A DNA stretch of 64,000 bases from an uncultured Desulfobulbus sp. (GCF_963664075.1 NZ_OY760916.1:3555001-3619000); one strand, 5' to 3'. Shown: positions 25,591-35,839, counted from the first letter of the stretch. Made by a program: numbers and translations. Notes: generated by a model from the sequence alone, not told the origin.

Positions 25591-26589
25591 ATGAAACGAA
25601 CGGACCATATTACAGAGAATCCGATCCTTGTTGTTGATGACAATCCAGTGGTGGTAAAACTTCTGCAGTCGATGCTGGTACGTCAGGGATATGCGGTGCT
25701 CACGGCAAAAAGCGGCCAGGAGCTTTTGGATATGCTGACCACCACCCAGGCCAGTCTGATTTTGCTCGACATAGATATGCCGGGCATTTCAGGCATCGAA
25801 ACCTGCAAACAGATCAAGGCAAATCCTGCGACCAGCGACATTCCAGTGCTCATTGTCACCGCCAGTCACGATAAAGAGCACATTATCTGCGGGTTTAACG
25901 CCGGGGCCCAAGACTACATCATCAAACCTTCAACAAAGGAGGAGTTACTCGCGCGTGTACGGACACACCTGGCACTCCACCAGACCCAATTGGCCCTGAA
26001 AGCCAGTCAGGCGATGTACCGCAAACTCTCCTTTCTGGACGATCTGACCGGATTGTACAACACCCGTTATCTCTATCAGGCTTTACAGCACCAGCTGACA
26101 GAATATCCGCAACAGCCGCTTTCCATTATTTTTATAGATATTGATTCGTTCAAGCAGGTGGTTGACGCCTACGGCCACCTCAATGGCAGCCGCGCCATTG
26201 CCGAACTTGCAGAGGTAACACGCCCGCTGTTACCGGAGGACTGCTTTGGTGTGAGTTATGGGGGAGATGAGTTTGTGCTGGTACTTCCCGGCTATGACCG
26301 GCTCAGTGGGACAGTACGTGCTGAAGAGATTCGAGGGGCCATTGCGGCCAATCATTTTCTTGAAGCGCAACAACTGGATGTTCGCCTGACAATCAGCTGT
26401 GGGGTGGCCTCCTACCCGGATGACGCAGAGACCATGGTCGACCTGCTGGGCAATGCCGACCATGCCCTCTTTGAAAGCAAACGCCGAGGCAAAAATACCG
26501 TTGTCAGTTTTGCTGAATTGGCCCAGCCCCAACAGACAGATGAATTCCTTCCGCTGGGGGGAAACAACGCAGTCGTAGACAACGAATAA
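25591..26589 (+). CDS. Response regulator with GGDEF domain (diguanylate cyclase)
   Basis: The 332-residue protein has an N-terminal receiver (VVDDNP, phosphoacceptor in LLDIDMPG, Lys in YIIKPSTKEEL) and a GGDEF domain from about residue 150 (DDLTGLYN, FIDIDSFKQ, intact YGGDEFVL). It should make cyclic di-GMP when phosphorylated. No RxxD inhibitory site is seen before GGDEF, and no cognate kinase is adjacent. It lies between the hydrogenase terminator and a convergent gene. Confidence 0.9.
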   Translation: MKRTDHITENPILVVDDNPVVVKLLQSMLVRQGYAVLTAKSGQELLDMLTTTQASLILLDIDMPGISGIETCKQIKANPATSDIPVLIVTASHDKEHIICGFNAGAQDYIIKPSTKEELLARVRTHLALHQTQLALKASQAMYRKLSFLDDLTGLYNTRYLYQALQHQLTEYPQQPLSIIFIDIDSFKQVVDAYGHLNGSRAIAELAEVTRPLLPEDCFGVSYGGDEFVLVLPGYDRLSGTVRAEEIRGAIAANHFLEAQQLDVRLTISCGVASYPDDAETMVDLLGNADHALFESKRRGKNTVVSFAELAQPQQTDEFLPLGGNNAVVDNE

Positions 26590-26594
26590 ACGAG

Positions 26595-27428
26595 TTATTT
26601 TTTCCCTTTTTTCTTGCCCTTCTTCTTACTGGATTTCTTTTTGGGAGCGGCCGGGGAAGAAGGGGTGACGCGATCTTCCTGGTTAAACTCTGCAAACCAG
26701 GAGATATAGGCATGGACGTCTGCTGGCATGCGCGCTGTCACCCAGGTTTTTAGATCATCCTGGGCCTGTTCCCGGCTTCGTTTTCCCGCCTCTTCGACCT
26801 GACTCATGGTAATAAAAACATCACTGACCAGCTTTTTATCAAAGGCGCCTTGGATACATTCCATGGACTCGCCGGGATGGAGATCGCAGAGGGTCGCCGT
26901 CAGGTTGCCCCAGAAGTAGGACTCTTGAGCGGCCTCGTCTCCTGTGAATAAGCCCTGCAAAAAGTTAATAACCTCTTCCCGTTTACTGGGATCAAAGGCC
27001 ACCAGGTAGGAGAGAGCCTCCATGGCCGCACAGCGGACAAACTGATCAGCCTCTCGATTGACAACCAGCGCCTTGATCGGTTCAAGCGAATCGGAGCAGG
27101 TCCGGTAAAGATACGTCGGCAGTGTTTCAGTGGTCAGATCACCCCAGATATCAATCAGCTGTTCTTCCGGAATCAAAAAAGCACGAATAAAGAGCTCATG
27201 GGCGGCAGGCTCACGAAACTCGGAGAGCAGGAGCGCCGCATAGACATGGGCATTGCGCATCTCCAGGGTATAGACCAGAGGATTTTCTGCCACATCCCGA
27301 AGAACTTGCAGCAGCATGGGGGTTATTTCTTCTTTAAGCTGCAGCGCCTGCTCGACCTCTTCACGAAGGTAGGAGTCACCGAGTTCATCAAATTTGGCCA
27401 GCAGGGATTGGGTTGTGGGGGTCGTCAT
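26595..27428 (-). CDS. DUF1186-like helical repeat protein with Lys-rich tail
   Basis: The 277-residue protein is built of HEAT-like helical segments and fits DUF1186 (for example NAHVYAALLLSEFREPAAHE and ADQFVRCAAMEALSYLVAF). A highly basic tail rich in KKK runs closes it, suggesting contact with nucleic acid or an acidic partner. The stop lies 5 bases from the convergent diguanylate cyclase stop. Its function is unknown. Confidence 0.7.
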   Translation of the reverse strand: MTTPTTQSLLAKFDELGDSYLREEVEQALQLKEEITPMLLQVLRDVAENPLVYTLEMRNAHVYAALLLSEFREPAAHELFIRAFLIPEEQLIDIWGDLTTETLPTYLYRTCSDSLEPIKALVVNREADQFVRCAAMEALSYLVAFDPSKREEVINFLQGLFTGDEAAQESYFWGNLTATLCDLHPGESMECIQGAFDKKLVSDVFITMSQVEEAGKRSREQAQDDLKTWVTARMPADVHAYISWFAEFNQEDRVTPSSPAAPKKKSSKKKGKKKGKK

Positions 27429-27637
27429 GAATGCACCTCAGGCGGGTTAATATGCAAAAGTCTTGAATTCGTACAGCTATGCGCACGCACAAATCGAGAC
27501 GGATAGCCCCCTTGTGCAGGAAACGTCGTCCAGAAACGAATAAGGCGTTGAACAAAAACGACAAAAATCAGCGCCACTCTAAATGCTTTTGCCGCTCCAG
27601 TCAACTGTGGTTGCTGGAAAGCCTTGTGGGCTCTCCC

Positions 27638-28297
27638 TCAGCTCTGGGTGAGAACAATACCCGTTGGGCTCTGCACCGCTTTGAGTCCAAGAGGTCCGAG
27701 CAGTTGAAAGAGAGGACGACCGAAATAAAACAGTTCCCGCCCCAGGGAGAGGGAGAAGCGGTTGGTGACCTGGCCCCGAAACTGGAGATCACGCTGAACG
27801 AGCTGGCTCAAAGCCACTACCCGCTCAGGTTCCAATGGCCCCTGTTGGCAAAGAGTGGCAAGATCACCGAGATCAGGACAGGGACAGCGTTCTTCGTGTT
27901 CACGCACCAGAGGGAGGAGCGGGTCGTCTTCGGCAATACAGTCAAAACGGGTGAGCAGATCGTTTCCGGCAATCTCAAGCAGGGGCTTGGTATTGGTACA
28001 GTCAAGCAGGCCACAGGCCATGGGGCGATGCCCATACCGGCTGCACCCCTGTGCTGCCTCATCGTAAAAGAGGCAGCACCAGGAACCATTTTTGCCGCTC
28101 AGCTTTAAAAACTCACCGCTCACAGACTCCGGTTTTTGCGCCATGGGCTGGAGCGCAAGCTCTCGACGCCGAACAGTCGTCAGATCATCAAAGCGTAACT
28201 GACCGCTCTCAAGCAAATGCAGATCGGGTCCATGCAGGGCCGGGCCTCCCTGGAGGCAACACTGACCACAACGCTTGCAGCTTGTTTCTTCGCTCAC
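27638..28297 (-). CDS. YkgJ-family Cys-cluster protein
   Basis: The 219-residue protein has the YkgJ zinc/iron-chelating pattern: CKRCGQCCLQGG at the N-terminus, CCLFYDEAAQGCSRYGHRP in the middle and CGLLDC. Such proteins probably bind a metal through eight cysteines; the role is unclear. The start overlaps the MOSC gene stop by 4 bases, so it is the last gene of the met/cys operon. Confidence 0.82.
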   Translation of the reverse strand: MSEETSCKRCGQCCLQGGPALHGPDLHLLESGQLRFDDLTTVRRRELALQPMAQKPESVSGEFLKLSGKNGSWCCLFYDEAAQGCSRYGHRPMACGLLDCTNTKPLLEIAGNDLLTRFDCIAEDDPLLPLVREHEERCPCPDLGDLATLCQQGPLEPERVVALSQLVQRDLQFRGQVTNRFSLSLGRELFYFGRPLFQLLGPLGLKAVQSPTGIVLTQS

Positions 28298-28725
28298 GAG
28301 AGCAGATCCAGAGAATCACCACGGCGCAGAATACCCGGCACAATAACCTTGGTAAAGATGCCTTCCCGCGGCATGATGCAATCGCCCACCTGTTTAAAAA
28401 TAGCGCAGCCCTTATGGCATTTTTTACCGATCTGCGTCACTTCCAGAACCACACTGCCGTTCCCCAGTCGGGAGCCAAGAGGCAGGGTTGCCAGCTCAAT
28501 CCCCTCAGTGGTGATATTCTCGGCAAAGGCGCCAGGTTCAAGCTCCAGCCCTTTATTGCGCATGAAATCAATGGATTCCTCAGCCAGGAGGCTTACCTGG
28601 CGGTGCCAATCACCGGCATGGGCATCGCCAACAATGCCATGATCGACCTTAAGCTCGACCTGCTCCACCGGCTCCTTGTTGACGCCTTTCTCAAGACTGA
28701 TATTGAGTGAAATAATCTTTCCCAT
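28294..28725 (-). CDS. MOSC-domain protein
   Basis: The 143-residue stand-alone MOSC domain shows the motifs GIVGDAHAGDWHRQVSLL, GAFAENITTEG, LPLGSRLGNG and a conserved Cys in GKKCHKGCAIF. MOSC domains bind persulfide sulfur or molybdenum cofactor. ATG 28725 is preferred to one 21 bases earlier because AAGGAA lies before it. It sits in a sulfur-assimilation operon between cysK and ykgJ. Confidence 0.85.
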   Translation of the reverse strand: MGKIISLNISLEKGVNKEPVEQVELKVDHGIVGDAHAGDWHRQVSLLAEESIDFMRNKGLELEPGAFAENITTEGIELATLPLGSRLGNGSVVLEVTQIGKKCHKGCAIFKQVGDCIMPREGIFTKVIVPGILRRGDSLDLLS

Positions 28726-28803
28726 GCGCTGTTCCTTCATCTGCAAAAAAATTTTTTGATACGTCGCTGATCCCAGAGGTGAGCGATTTGGCCATCTTTT
28801 CTC

Positions 28804-29730
28804 TCACGGGGCCAGAATCAGGTTGGTGCTTAAATACCGCTCCCCTGTATCGGGCAGAATACAGACGAGCCGCTTGCCCTGAAATTCAGCTCGGGCCGCT
28901 AAACGTAAGGTCGCTGCCAAAGCGGCTCCACCCGAAATTCCGCAGAGGAGGCCTTCCTGCCCAGCTACATGACGCGCAGCCTCGACAGCCTCGTCATTCC
29001 CGACGGTGAGCACCTCATCGATAACCTCTCGGCGCACGTTACCCGGCACAAAACCGGCACCAATTCCCTGAATTTTATGGGGACCGGGTTTGCCCCCGGA
29101 AAGAACCGACGAATCAGCGGGCTCAACCGCGATAACACGCACCTTTGGCTCCTGCTCCTTGAGATACCTGCCAACACCGCTTACCGTTCCCCCGGTGCCG
29201 ACGCCAGCGACAAAACCATCAATCCTTCCTTCAAGCTGCTGCCAGATTTCAGGACCGGTGGTGCGGTAATGCATTTGGGGATTAGCAGGATTGTTAAATT
29301 GATCAGGCATCCAGGAGCCAGGAGTGTCCTGATGCAGCTGGGTTGCCCTGGCCACCGCACCTTTCATCCCCTCTGCCGCAGGCGTGAGCACCAGCTCAGC
29401 CCCCAGGTGGGTCAGGAGCTTTCTCCGCTCGATACTCATACTCTCGGGCATGGTCAGAATCAGGCGATAACCACGGGCAGCGGCAACTGCAGCAAGGCCG
29501 ATTCCGGTATTACCGCTGGTAGGCTCGATAATGGTCCCCCCAGAATTCAGCAGGCCCCGTTCCTGGGCATCATTCACCATGGCCACAGCCACCCGATCCT
29601 TAATACTGCCCAGTGGATTCATGGACTCGATCTTGGCAAAAATCTCCGCCCCGCTCGCCTTGCTGATTTTCCCCAGACGCACCAAGGGGGTCGCCCCCAC
29701 TGCCTGGGTTACATCGTTGCAGTATCGCAT
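28804..29730 (-). CDS. cysK: Cysteine synthase A (O-acetylserine sulfhydrylase)
   Basis: The 308-residue PLP enzyme makes cysteine from O-acetylserine and sulfide. The PLP lysine lies in NPLGSIKDRVA, the substrate loop is EPTSGNTGIGLA, the phosphate-binding loop is GVGTGGTVSGVG and the C-terminal part has GISGGAAL. It follows cysE by 9 bases with GGAGAG ahead of the ATG. Confidence 0.95.
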   Translation of the reverse strand: MRYCNDVTQAVGATPLVRLGKISKASGAEIFAKIESMNPLGSIKDRVAVAMVNDAQERGLLNSGGTIIEPTSGNTGIGLAAVAAARGYRLILTMPESMSIERRKLLTHLGAELVLTPAAEGMKGAVARATQLHQDTPGSWMPDQFNNPANPQMHYRTTGPEIWQQLEGRIDGFVAGVGTGGTVSGVGRYLKEQEPKVRVIAVEPADSSVLSGGKPGPHKIQGIGAGFVPGNVRREVIDEVLTVGNDEAVEAARHVAGQEGLLCGISGGAALAATLRLAARAEFQGKRLVCILPDTGERYLSTNLILAP

Positions 29731-29739
29731 GATCTCTCC

Positions 29740-30729
29740 TTATTTCGGTCCGATATAAACAAGCTTGGGTTGCTCAAGCATCACCCGTGTATCCGGCCCC
29801 ACGGATTCGGTCAGCCAGACGTTACCGCCAATAATAGAACGGCAGCCAACCACGGTCTCCCCGCCCAAAATGGTCGCATTGGCATAAATGATGACGTCAT
29901 CTTCAATGGTCGGGTGCCGCTTGACATTGCGAAGTTTCTCGCCCGCATCTTTAGGCAATGACAGCGCTCCCAGGGTCACGCCCTGGTAAATACGCACCCG
30001 GTTGCCGATGCTGGTGGTGGAGCCGATTACCACGCCGGAGCCATGATCAATAAAAAAATGGGAACCAATGCTGGCCTCCGGATTGATATCAATGGCAGTC
30101 CGGTGATAAGCGTGCTCACTCATGATCCGGGGAATCAGCGGCACCTTCAATTCAGCCAGACGATGCGCTAGCCGGTAGACCATGATGGCAAAAAGTCCAG
30201 GATAGCTGAAAATGACCTCATCGGAATTGGCGGCAGCCGGGTCCCCGGTCAGGGTGGCTTCGATATCCGTCTCCAGGGTTGAACGGATGTCGGCAAGGGA
30301 TGCAATCATGGTGGCCGCCAGCTCATAGCCTCGCTCGTTACAGAGGGTACAGGCCTGATTATGGCGAAAACAATCGTGGCGAATGGCCGAGCTTATCTGG
30401 CTGGCCAGACTCTCGTAAAAAAAACTGATTTGCTGGCCCAAGTGGTATTCAAGGTTTTCCGGACGAAGAATATCAGGGGCAAAAAAACCGGGAAAAAGAA
30501 TACGCTGCGCCTGTTCCAGCAGATCGATAACTGCCTGCTTTGAGGGGATGGCCACCGGTTCAATATGGCTGGCCCACTGACCGCTCTTAAACCCTTTGGA
30601 CAATGCGGCGACCGCATCGGGGATAGGGTTTTGCACCTGATCCGCAGTAAGGGATTCCATCTGACAGCTTCCGGCCAACACGTCCTGTTTTCCCATAATA
30701 CCTGCATCCTGTTCTATAAATCGGCTCAT
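29740..30729 (-). CDS. cysE: Serine O-acetyltransferase (EpsC/CysE type)
   Basis: The 329-residue protein has a helical N-terminal part and a left-handed beta-helix hexapeptide domain from about residue 190 (HAYHRTAIDINPEASIGSHF, GSGVVIGSTTSIG, YQGVTLGALS). It acetylates serine for CysK. It is longer than E. coli CysE (273) at the N-terminus and resembles the EpsC/SrpH branch. The ATG overlaps the metW stop by 4 bases. Confidence 0.92.
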   Translation of the reverse strand: MSRFIEQDAGIMGKQDVLAGSCQMESLTADQVQNPIPDAVAALSKGFKSGQWASHIEPVAIPSKQAVIDLLEQAQRILFPGFFAPDILRPENLEYHLGQQISFFYESLASQISSAIRHDCFRHNQACTLCNERGYELAATMIASLADIRSTLETDIEATLTGDPAAANSDEVIFSYPGLFAIMVYRLAHRLAELKVPLIPRIMSEHAYHRTAIDINPEASIGSHFFIDHGSGVVIGSTTSIGNRVRIYQGVTLGALSLPKDAGEKLRNVKRHPTIEDDVIIYANATILGGETVVGCRSIIGGNVWLTESVGPDTRVMLEQPKLVYIGPK

Positions 30730-31361
30730 GGCATCTGCTCCAGCATCATGATGCCGTAGGTGGCTCGTAAATTTTTCAAATAACGAATCTCCTTCCCTCG
30801 AAAATCCTGGTTATGGGTGTTAATCGCAATCTCACGAACAGCCCGCACACCTGACCCCCGAAGAAAGGTTTTGAAATCACGAATAGATATGACGCGAATA
30901 TTGGGGGTGTCATACCATTGATAGGGCAACTGTTTGTTCACCGGCGCGGTTCCCAGGAAAAAAAACTGGAACCGTGAGGACCAGTGGGCAAAATTTGGAA
31001 AGCTGACAATGACCCGCTTACCGATGCGCAAAAGATCAATCAGCAATTCTTTAGGGTTACGCACCTGCTGCAGGGTTTGACTGAGAATCACCACATCAAA
31101 GCGGTTTTCAGGGTAATCATTGACTTCAGCCCGGAAATCGCCCTGAAGCACCGTCAGGCCCCGTTCAATGCAGCGAGCGACCTTGTGCTCGGCAAGCTCG
31201 ATACCGGTACCGGTCACCTGCTTTTTGTTCTTCAAAAATTCCAAGAGATCTCCGTTGCCACAGCCCAGATCCAGGACGGTTGACTCAGGCTCGATCCAGG
31301 AGGCGATGACCCGCAGGTCAAAACGCATCTCCTGTGGTTGCAGGTTATTTGACGTGTTCAT
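30726..31361 (-). CDS. metW: Methionine biosynthesis protein MetW
   Basis: The 211-residue methyltransferase-fold protein has the SAM-site motif VLDLGCGNGDLLEFL and family segments LQQVRNP, SFPNFAHW and YQWYDTPNIRV. MetW accompanies MetX and is needed for full homoserine acylation in several bacteria. It overlaps metX by 17 bases. Confidence 0.94.
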   Translation of the reverse strand: MNTSNNLQPQEMRFDLRVIASWIEPESTVLDLGCGNGDLLEFLKNKKQVTGTGIELAEHKVARCIERGLTVLQGDFRAEVNDYPENRFDVVILSQTLQQVRNPKELLIDLLRIGKRVIVSFPNFAHWSSRFQFFFLGTAPVNKQLPYQWYDTPNIRVISIRDFKTFLRGSGVRAVREIAINTHNQDFRGKEIRYLKNLRATYGIMMLEQMP

Positions 31362-32499
31362 TGTACATCCGTTCCAGAAAACCGCTGACCATGCTGTTTA
31401 AACGTTCGTTGGGGATGAGAAAGGAATCGTGGCCGCCCTGGGCTTCGATCTCGCAGAAGCTGACATCGCTCCCGTTCTTTTTTAATGCGGAAACAATGTC
31501 ACGCGATTGATAGGTGGGGTAGAGCCAGTCTGTCGTAAAGGAAATCACCAGAAAGCAGACATCGGCCAAGGCATCGTTGACCAGCAGATTATGCCCGTCT
31601 CGTTCCAGATCAAAATAGTCAGCTGCCTTGGTGATATACAAAAAGGAGTTGGCATCAAAACGATCAACGAACTTACGCCCCTGATGATGGAGATAACTCT
31701 CCACCTGGAAGTCGCTGCCCACATCAAAGGAGAGGGAACTCCGGTGGAGACGACGTCCAAATTTCTCACGCATGGCCTCATGGGAGAGGTAGGTCACATG
31801 ACCGATCATACGTGCGACAGAGAGTCCATGATTCGGCCCCTGACCATCGTAGTAATTCCCCCCCTGCCACTCGGGATCGGCCACGATCGCCTGACGGGCG
31901 ACCTCATTAAAGGCGATGGCCTGGGCAGAGTGGCGGGCCGTGGTCGCCATGGGGATGGCCGAGCAAATCATCTCTGGAAAATCAGCGCACCAGCGCAGCA
32001 CCTGCATGCCGCCAACCGAACCACCAATGAGCGAGAGGATTTTTTTGATCCCCAGGTGATCAAGCAGATACTTCTGGGCCCGAACCATATCACGGATGGT
32101 CACCATGGGAAAATCCAGGCCGTAAAATTCACCGGTCTCCGGGTTAATCGAAGCGGGGCCAGTGGACCCGCAACAGCTGCCAAGGATATTGGAACAGATC
32201 ACAAAGTATCTGTTGGTATCAATGGGCTTTCCGGGCCCTACCATATGATCCCACCAGCCAGGACGCTCGTCGCTCTCCTGAAAACGACCTGCCACATGGG
32301 AATCGCCGGAAAAGGCATGGAGCACCAGGACGGCATTGGTGCCCTCAGCATTGAGCTCACCAATGGTCTCGTAGGCAAGCGTCACCGGTCCCAGTCTGGT
32401 TCCGCTCTCCAGCAGCAGGCCATCGGGGGGCTCGGCAAAGGTAAAAAATTTTCGTTCGACCAGTAAAGATCCGTTCTGGTCTTGAGGAGTACGGCTCAT
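31345..32499 (-). CDS. metX: Homoserine O-acetyltransferase
   Basis: The 384-residue alpha/beta hydrolase has the nucleophile elbow IGGSVGGMQVLRW, the substrate loop CCGSTGPASINPETG and the catalytic Asp/His region near the end (TDWLYP, GGHDSFLI). It makes O-acetylhomoserine for direct sulfhydrylation or transsulfuration. AAGGA precedes the ATG. It is the first gene of a tight operon metX-metW-cysE-cysK-MOSC-ykgJ. Upstream 32500-32712 shows no recognised riboswitch. Confidence 0.95.
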   Translation of the reverse strand: MSRTPQDQNGSLLVERKFFTFAEPPDGLLLESGTRLGPVTLAYETIGELNAEGTNAVLVLHAFSGDSHVAGRFQESDERPGWWDHMVGPGKPIDTNRYFVICSNILGSCCGSTGPASINPETGEFYGLDFPMVTIRDMVRAQKYLLDHLGIKKILSLIGGSVGGMQVLRWCADFPEMICSAIPMATTARHSAQAIAFNEVARQAIVADPEWQGGNYYDGQGPNHGLSVARMIGHVTYLSHEAMREKFGRRLHRSSLSFDVGSDFQVESYLHHQGRKFVDRFDANSFLYITKAADYFDLERDGHNLLVNDALADVCFLVISFTTDWLYPTYQSRDIVSALKKNGSDVSFCEIEAQGGHDSFLIPNERLNSMVSGFLERMYNEHVK

Positions 32500-32712
32500 G
32501 CGTTCCTTGATCTAGCGTTTCGCAGGCGAGTAAAATTATCCCACACTGTAGCACAGAGCAAACCGCCCCGCGCTCATAAACTTATCGCTCACCTATAAGC
32601 ATAGCCAGGAGGAGGCGCCATAATTAATTTACTGAATCCGTGACAACGGGTGGCCACTGAACAATACATCTCCTTGATGAGATTAAGCTTATTCAACACA
32701 TTCATGTATCGT

Positions 32713-33861
32713 TCAACGCAGCGCCCGTTCCATGCGGTGCAGCGCTTCTTCCAGGCGTGAGCGCGGACAGCCAAAATTCAGCCGGACAAATCCAGGCAGA
32801 TCAAAACCGCTCCCTCCGGATAGCCCCACGCCCGCCTGCTCAAAGAACTGTTGCGTTTTTTCTATCCCCCGCTCGCGCAGATCAATCCAGGCCAGGTAGG
32901 TCGCCTCAACCGGACTCATGGAGAGCCCTGGAAGGGCATCAATGGATTGCATAAGAAGGTCACGGTTACCGCGAAGATAAGTAATCAGCGCCTGACGCCA
33001 GGGCTCACCATGGCGGTAGGCGGCCTCGGCTGCCGCATATCCCAGGCAATTTACATGGGGAACAATCCCCTCAATGGCCCGGTGGAGACGCTGGCGCAGC
33101 TTTGGATCAGGAATAACGGCGTACGAACATCCCAATCCTGGAATATTGTAGGTTTTGCTGGGTGCCTGCAGGGTAATGGTGCGACGGCTGATCTCTGGAT
33201 CAAGCATGGCCAGCGGCAGGTGATATTTGTCCGTATCCAGCACCAGGTCGGCATGAATCTCATCGCTGCAGATGCTGAGATCGTGTTTGCAGGCAAGCCC
33301 GGCAAGGGCAAGCAACTCTTCCCGACTCCAGACTCTGCCCACCGGATTATGGGGGCTGCAAAGCAACAGTAGCTTGGTCCGGGGAGTAATGGCTGCAGCA
33401 AGCGCCTCCAGGTCCATGGTCCAGCGCGTTCCCTCTTGAGCCAGCGGTACCCGCACGGTCTGCTGCCCCATGGATGCGGGCGCACTCATAAAGGGCGGGT
33501 AGATGGGGGTAAAGGTGATAACCTCCTCCCCAGGCTCTGCCACCGCCCGACAGACCGCGCTCAACCCGGTAACCAATCCAGGCAACCAGACCAGCCACTC
33601 GGGCTCCACCTGCCAGCTGTACTGGTGCTGCATGTGGGCCAAAACCGCTTCCACCAGAGATTCCGGTGCCAGGGTATAGCCAAAGACCCCGTGATCGATT
33701 CGCTGCTGCAGCGCTGCTATGACATCCGGCGGAGAAGCGAAATCCATATCCGCCACCCACATGGGGAGAATATCTTGATTTTTATAATGATCCCACTTGA
33801 GGCTGCTGGAGCCTTCGCGGTCGATAACGGTATCAAAATCAAACTGAAGCGATACTGGCAT
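32713..33861 (-). CDS. MalY/PatB-type PLP C-S lyase (cystathionine beta-lyase)
   Basis: The 382-residue fold-type I aminotransferase-like enzyme opens with WVADMDFASPPDVIAAL, typical of MalY/PatB. The PLP lysine lies in APSKTYNIPGL and the substrate Asn in CSPHNPVGR, with SDEIHADL following. It should cleave cystathionine or cysteine, giving homocysteine, pyruvate and sulfide or ammonia. ATG 33861 with GGAG is preferred to a longer frame. It lies upstream of metX on the same strand with a 213-base gap. Confidence 0.9.
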   Translation of the reverse strand: MPVSLQFDFDTVIDREGSSSLKWDHYKNQDILPMWVADMDFASPPDVIAALQQRIDHGVFGYTLAPESLVEAVLAHMQHQYSWQVEPEWLVWLPGLVTGLSAVCRAVAEPGEEVITFTPIYPPFMSAPASMGQQTVRVPLAQEGTRWTMDLEALAAAITPRTKLLLLCSPHNPVGRVWSREELLALAGLACKHDLSICSDEIHADLVLDTDKYHLPLAMLDPEISRRTITLQAPSKTYNIPGLGCSYAVIPDPKLRQRLHRAIEGIVPHVNCLGYAAAEAAYRHGEPWRQALITYLRGNRDLLMQSIDALPGLSMSPVEATYLAWIDLRERGIEKTQQFFEQAGVGLSGGSGFDLPGFVRLNFGCPRSRLEEALHRMERALR

Positions 33862-33901
33862 GCTTGAGCTCCGGGGGAGTACAATACGAAAGATGAAAAA
33901 A

Positions 33902-33946
33902 CAATCCCTGCTTACCGGAATTTTCATTGACGGTAAGCAGGGATTG
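33902..33946 (-). terminator. Terminator of ettA
   Basis: A perfect 16-bp stem (CAATCCCTGCTTACCG with CGGTAAGCAGGGATTG) has a 13-base loop and a T6 run on the minus strand, 31 bases beyond the ettA stop. Confidence 0.92.
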
Positions 33947-33976
33947 ATACAAAAAATTCTGAACGAATTACAGCTC

Positions 33977-35662
33977 TCAGTCGCGGGTCAACTGACGGTA
34001 GCGGATGCGGTGGGGCTGTTCGGCATCTGCGCCTTTGCGTTTTTTATAATCCTGCTCATAATCGGAGTAGTTGCCTTCAAACCAGACCACCTCAGAGTTG
34101 CCCTCAAAGGCCATGATATGGGTGGCGATGCGGTCCAAGAACCAACGATCATGGCTGATGACCACCGCGCAACCTGCAAAATTTTCCAGCGCCTCTTCCA
34201 GAGCCCGCATGGTGTTGACGTCCAGGTCATTGGTGGGCTCATCCAGAAGCAGCACGTTGCCGCCCTCTTTGAGCATCTTGGCCAGGTGCACCCGGTTGCG
34301 CTGCCCACCGGAGATCTCGCCCACTTTCTGCTGCTGGTCAGAGCCGGTGAAGTTGAACTTGGCCACATAGGCACGGGCGTTCACCTCGCGGGTGCCGAGC
34401 CAGATGTTCTCCTGCCCCTCAGAAATCACCTCAAAGATGGTCTTTTGTGGGTCAAGGGCATCACGGGACTGGTCCACATAGGCCAGTTTCACCGTCTCTC
34501 CCACACGAATGGTTCCGGCATCGGGCTCTTCCTGCCCGGTCACCATTTTAAACAGGGTAGTTTTACCCGCACCGTTGGGGCCGACGATACCGACAATGCC
34601 ACCCGGCGGCAGAGAGAAGTCCAGCTTATCCACCAGGAGCTTCCCTTCAAAGGCCTTGGAGAGGCCTTTGGCTTCGATCACCAGTTTTCCCAGGCGCGGT
34701 CCCGGCGGAATGTAGATCTCCATATCGCCGGCTGCTTTATCAGCCTGCTGGTTGAGCAGGTTCTCATAGGCGGTGATACGGGCCTTAGATTTAGAGCGCC
34801 GTCCCTTGGGACTCATGCGAATCCATTCTAGCTCCCGGGAGAGGGTCCGCTGACGATCGCTCTCTTTTTTCTCCTCCTGGGCCAGTCGCTTCTGCTTCTG
34901 CTCCAGCCAGGAAGAATAGTTGCCTTTCCAGGGGATACCGTGGCCGCGATCCAGCTCCAGAATCCAGCCGGCGACATTATCCAGGAAGTAACGATCATGA
35001 GTCACGGCGATAACCGTGCCCGCATATTGCTGGAGATGCTGCTCCAACCAGGCGACCGATTCCGCATCCAGATGGTTGGTGGGCTCATCCAAAAGGAGAA
35101 TATCCGGGTTCTTTAAAAGAATACGACAGAGTGCCACCCGACGTTTCTCACCACCGGAGAGCACGCCGCATTTACTGTCCGCCGATGGGCAGCGCAGGGC
35201 ATCCATGGCCATTTCCAGCCGGGAATCCAGGTTCCAGGCATCCATGGCGTCGAGTTTATCCTGGACAGTACCCTGACGCTCGATCAGCTCCTGCATGGCG
35301 TCATCGTCCATGGGTTCAGCAAATTTCTCGTTGATCTGGTTAAACTCATTGATCAGATCAACCGTTGCCTGGGCCCCCTCTTCCACCACCTCGCGCACGG
35401 TTTTCTCGGGATCGAGCATCGGCTCCTGGGGGAGGTAATCAATGGTGAACCCTTCGGAAAGAATGGTCTTGCCCTCATATTCCTTGTCAATCCCGGCAAG
35501 GATTTTGAGCAAGGTACTCTTTCCTGAACCGTTGAGACCGAGGACACCAATTTTGGCCCCGTAAAAATAGGAGAGGGAGATATCCTTGAGAATCTGCTTC
35601 TGATTATATTTTTTACTCACCTTAATCATCGAATAGATGATCTTGTTTGCTTCACTGGCCAT
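33977..35662 (-). CDS. ettA: Energy-dependent translational throttle protein EttA (ABC-F)
   Basis: The 561-residue soluble protein has two ATPase domains (Walker [10 protein letters not shown] and GPNGAGKTT; signatures [11 protein letters not shown] and [11 protein letters not shown]; Walker [12 protein letters not shown] and [11 protein letters not shown]). Between them lies a linker with the EttA arm ([14 protein letters not shown]). EttA binds the ribosomal E site and gates the first peptide bond according to ADP/ATP ratio. The C-terminal RYRQLTRD region is typical. Confidence 0.95.
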   Translation of the reverse strand: MASEANKIIYSMIKVSKKYNQKQILKDISLSYFYGAKIGVLGLNGSGKSTLLKILAGIDKEYEGKTILSEGFTIDYLPQEPMLDPEKTVREVVEEGAQATVDLINEFNQINEKFAEPMDDDAMQELIERQGTVQDKLDAMDAWNLDSRLEMAMDALRCPSADSKCGVLSGGEKRRVALCRILLKNPDILLLDEPTNHLDAESVAWLEQHLQQYAGTVIAVTHDRYFLDNVAGWILELDRGHGIPWKGNYSSWLEQKQKRLAQEEKKESDRQRTLSRELEWIRMSPKGRRSKSKARITAYENLLNQQADKAAGDMEIYIPPGPRLGKLVIEAKGLSKAFEGKLLVDKLDFSLPPGGIVGIVGPNGAGKTTLFKMVTGQEEPDAGTIRVGETVKLAYVDQSRDALDPQKTIFEVISEGQENIWLGTREVNARAYVAKFNFTGSDQQQKVGEISGGQRNRVHLAKMLKEGGNVLLLDEPTNDLDVNTMRALEEALENFAGCAVVISHDRWFLDRIATHIMAFEGNSEVVWFEGNYSDYEQDYKKRKGADAEQPHRIRYRQLTRD

Positions 35663-35839
35663 AGTGTTGTTGTCCTTAGTTCTATGAGCTTGGGCAGGTT
35701 GGCCCGAGGTTTAGGTGTTCGGTTCTCTTACACGACTCCGGAATGGTGTCAGTTTGGGGGTTGAGCTGAAATCCGTCTTCACGGTGTATTGCTCAACAAC
35801 AAAACTGACCGACCGATGCATACTCACGGATTCAGTGTC

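Noticed and set aside
32500..32712. Possible SAM-type riboswitch ahead of metX
   Set aside because: A small ATCTC-ATCAAG-GAGAT hairpin and weak closing pairs are visible, but none of the conserved SAM-I or SAM-II core sequences are present.
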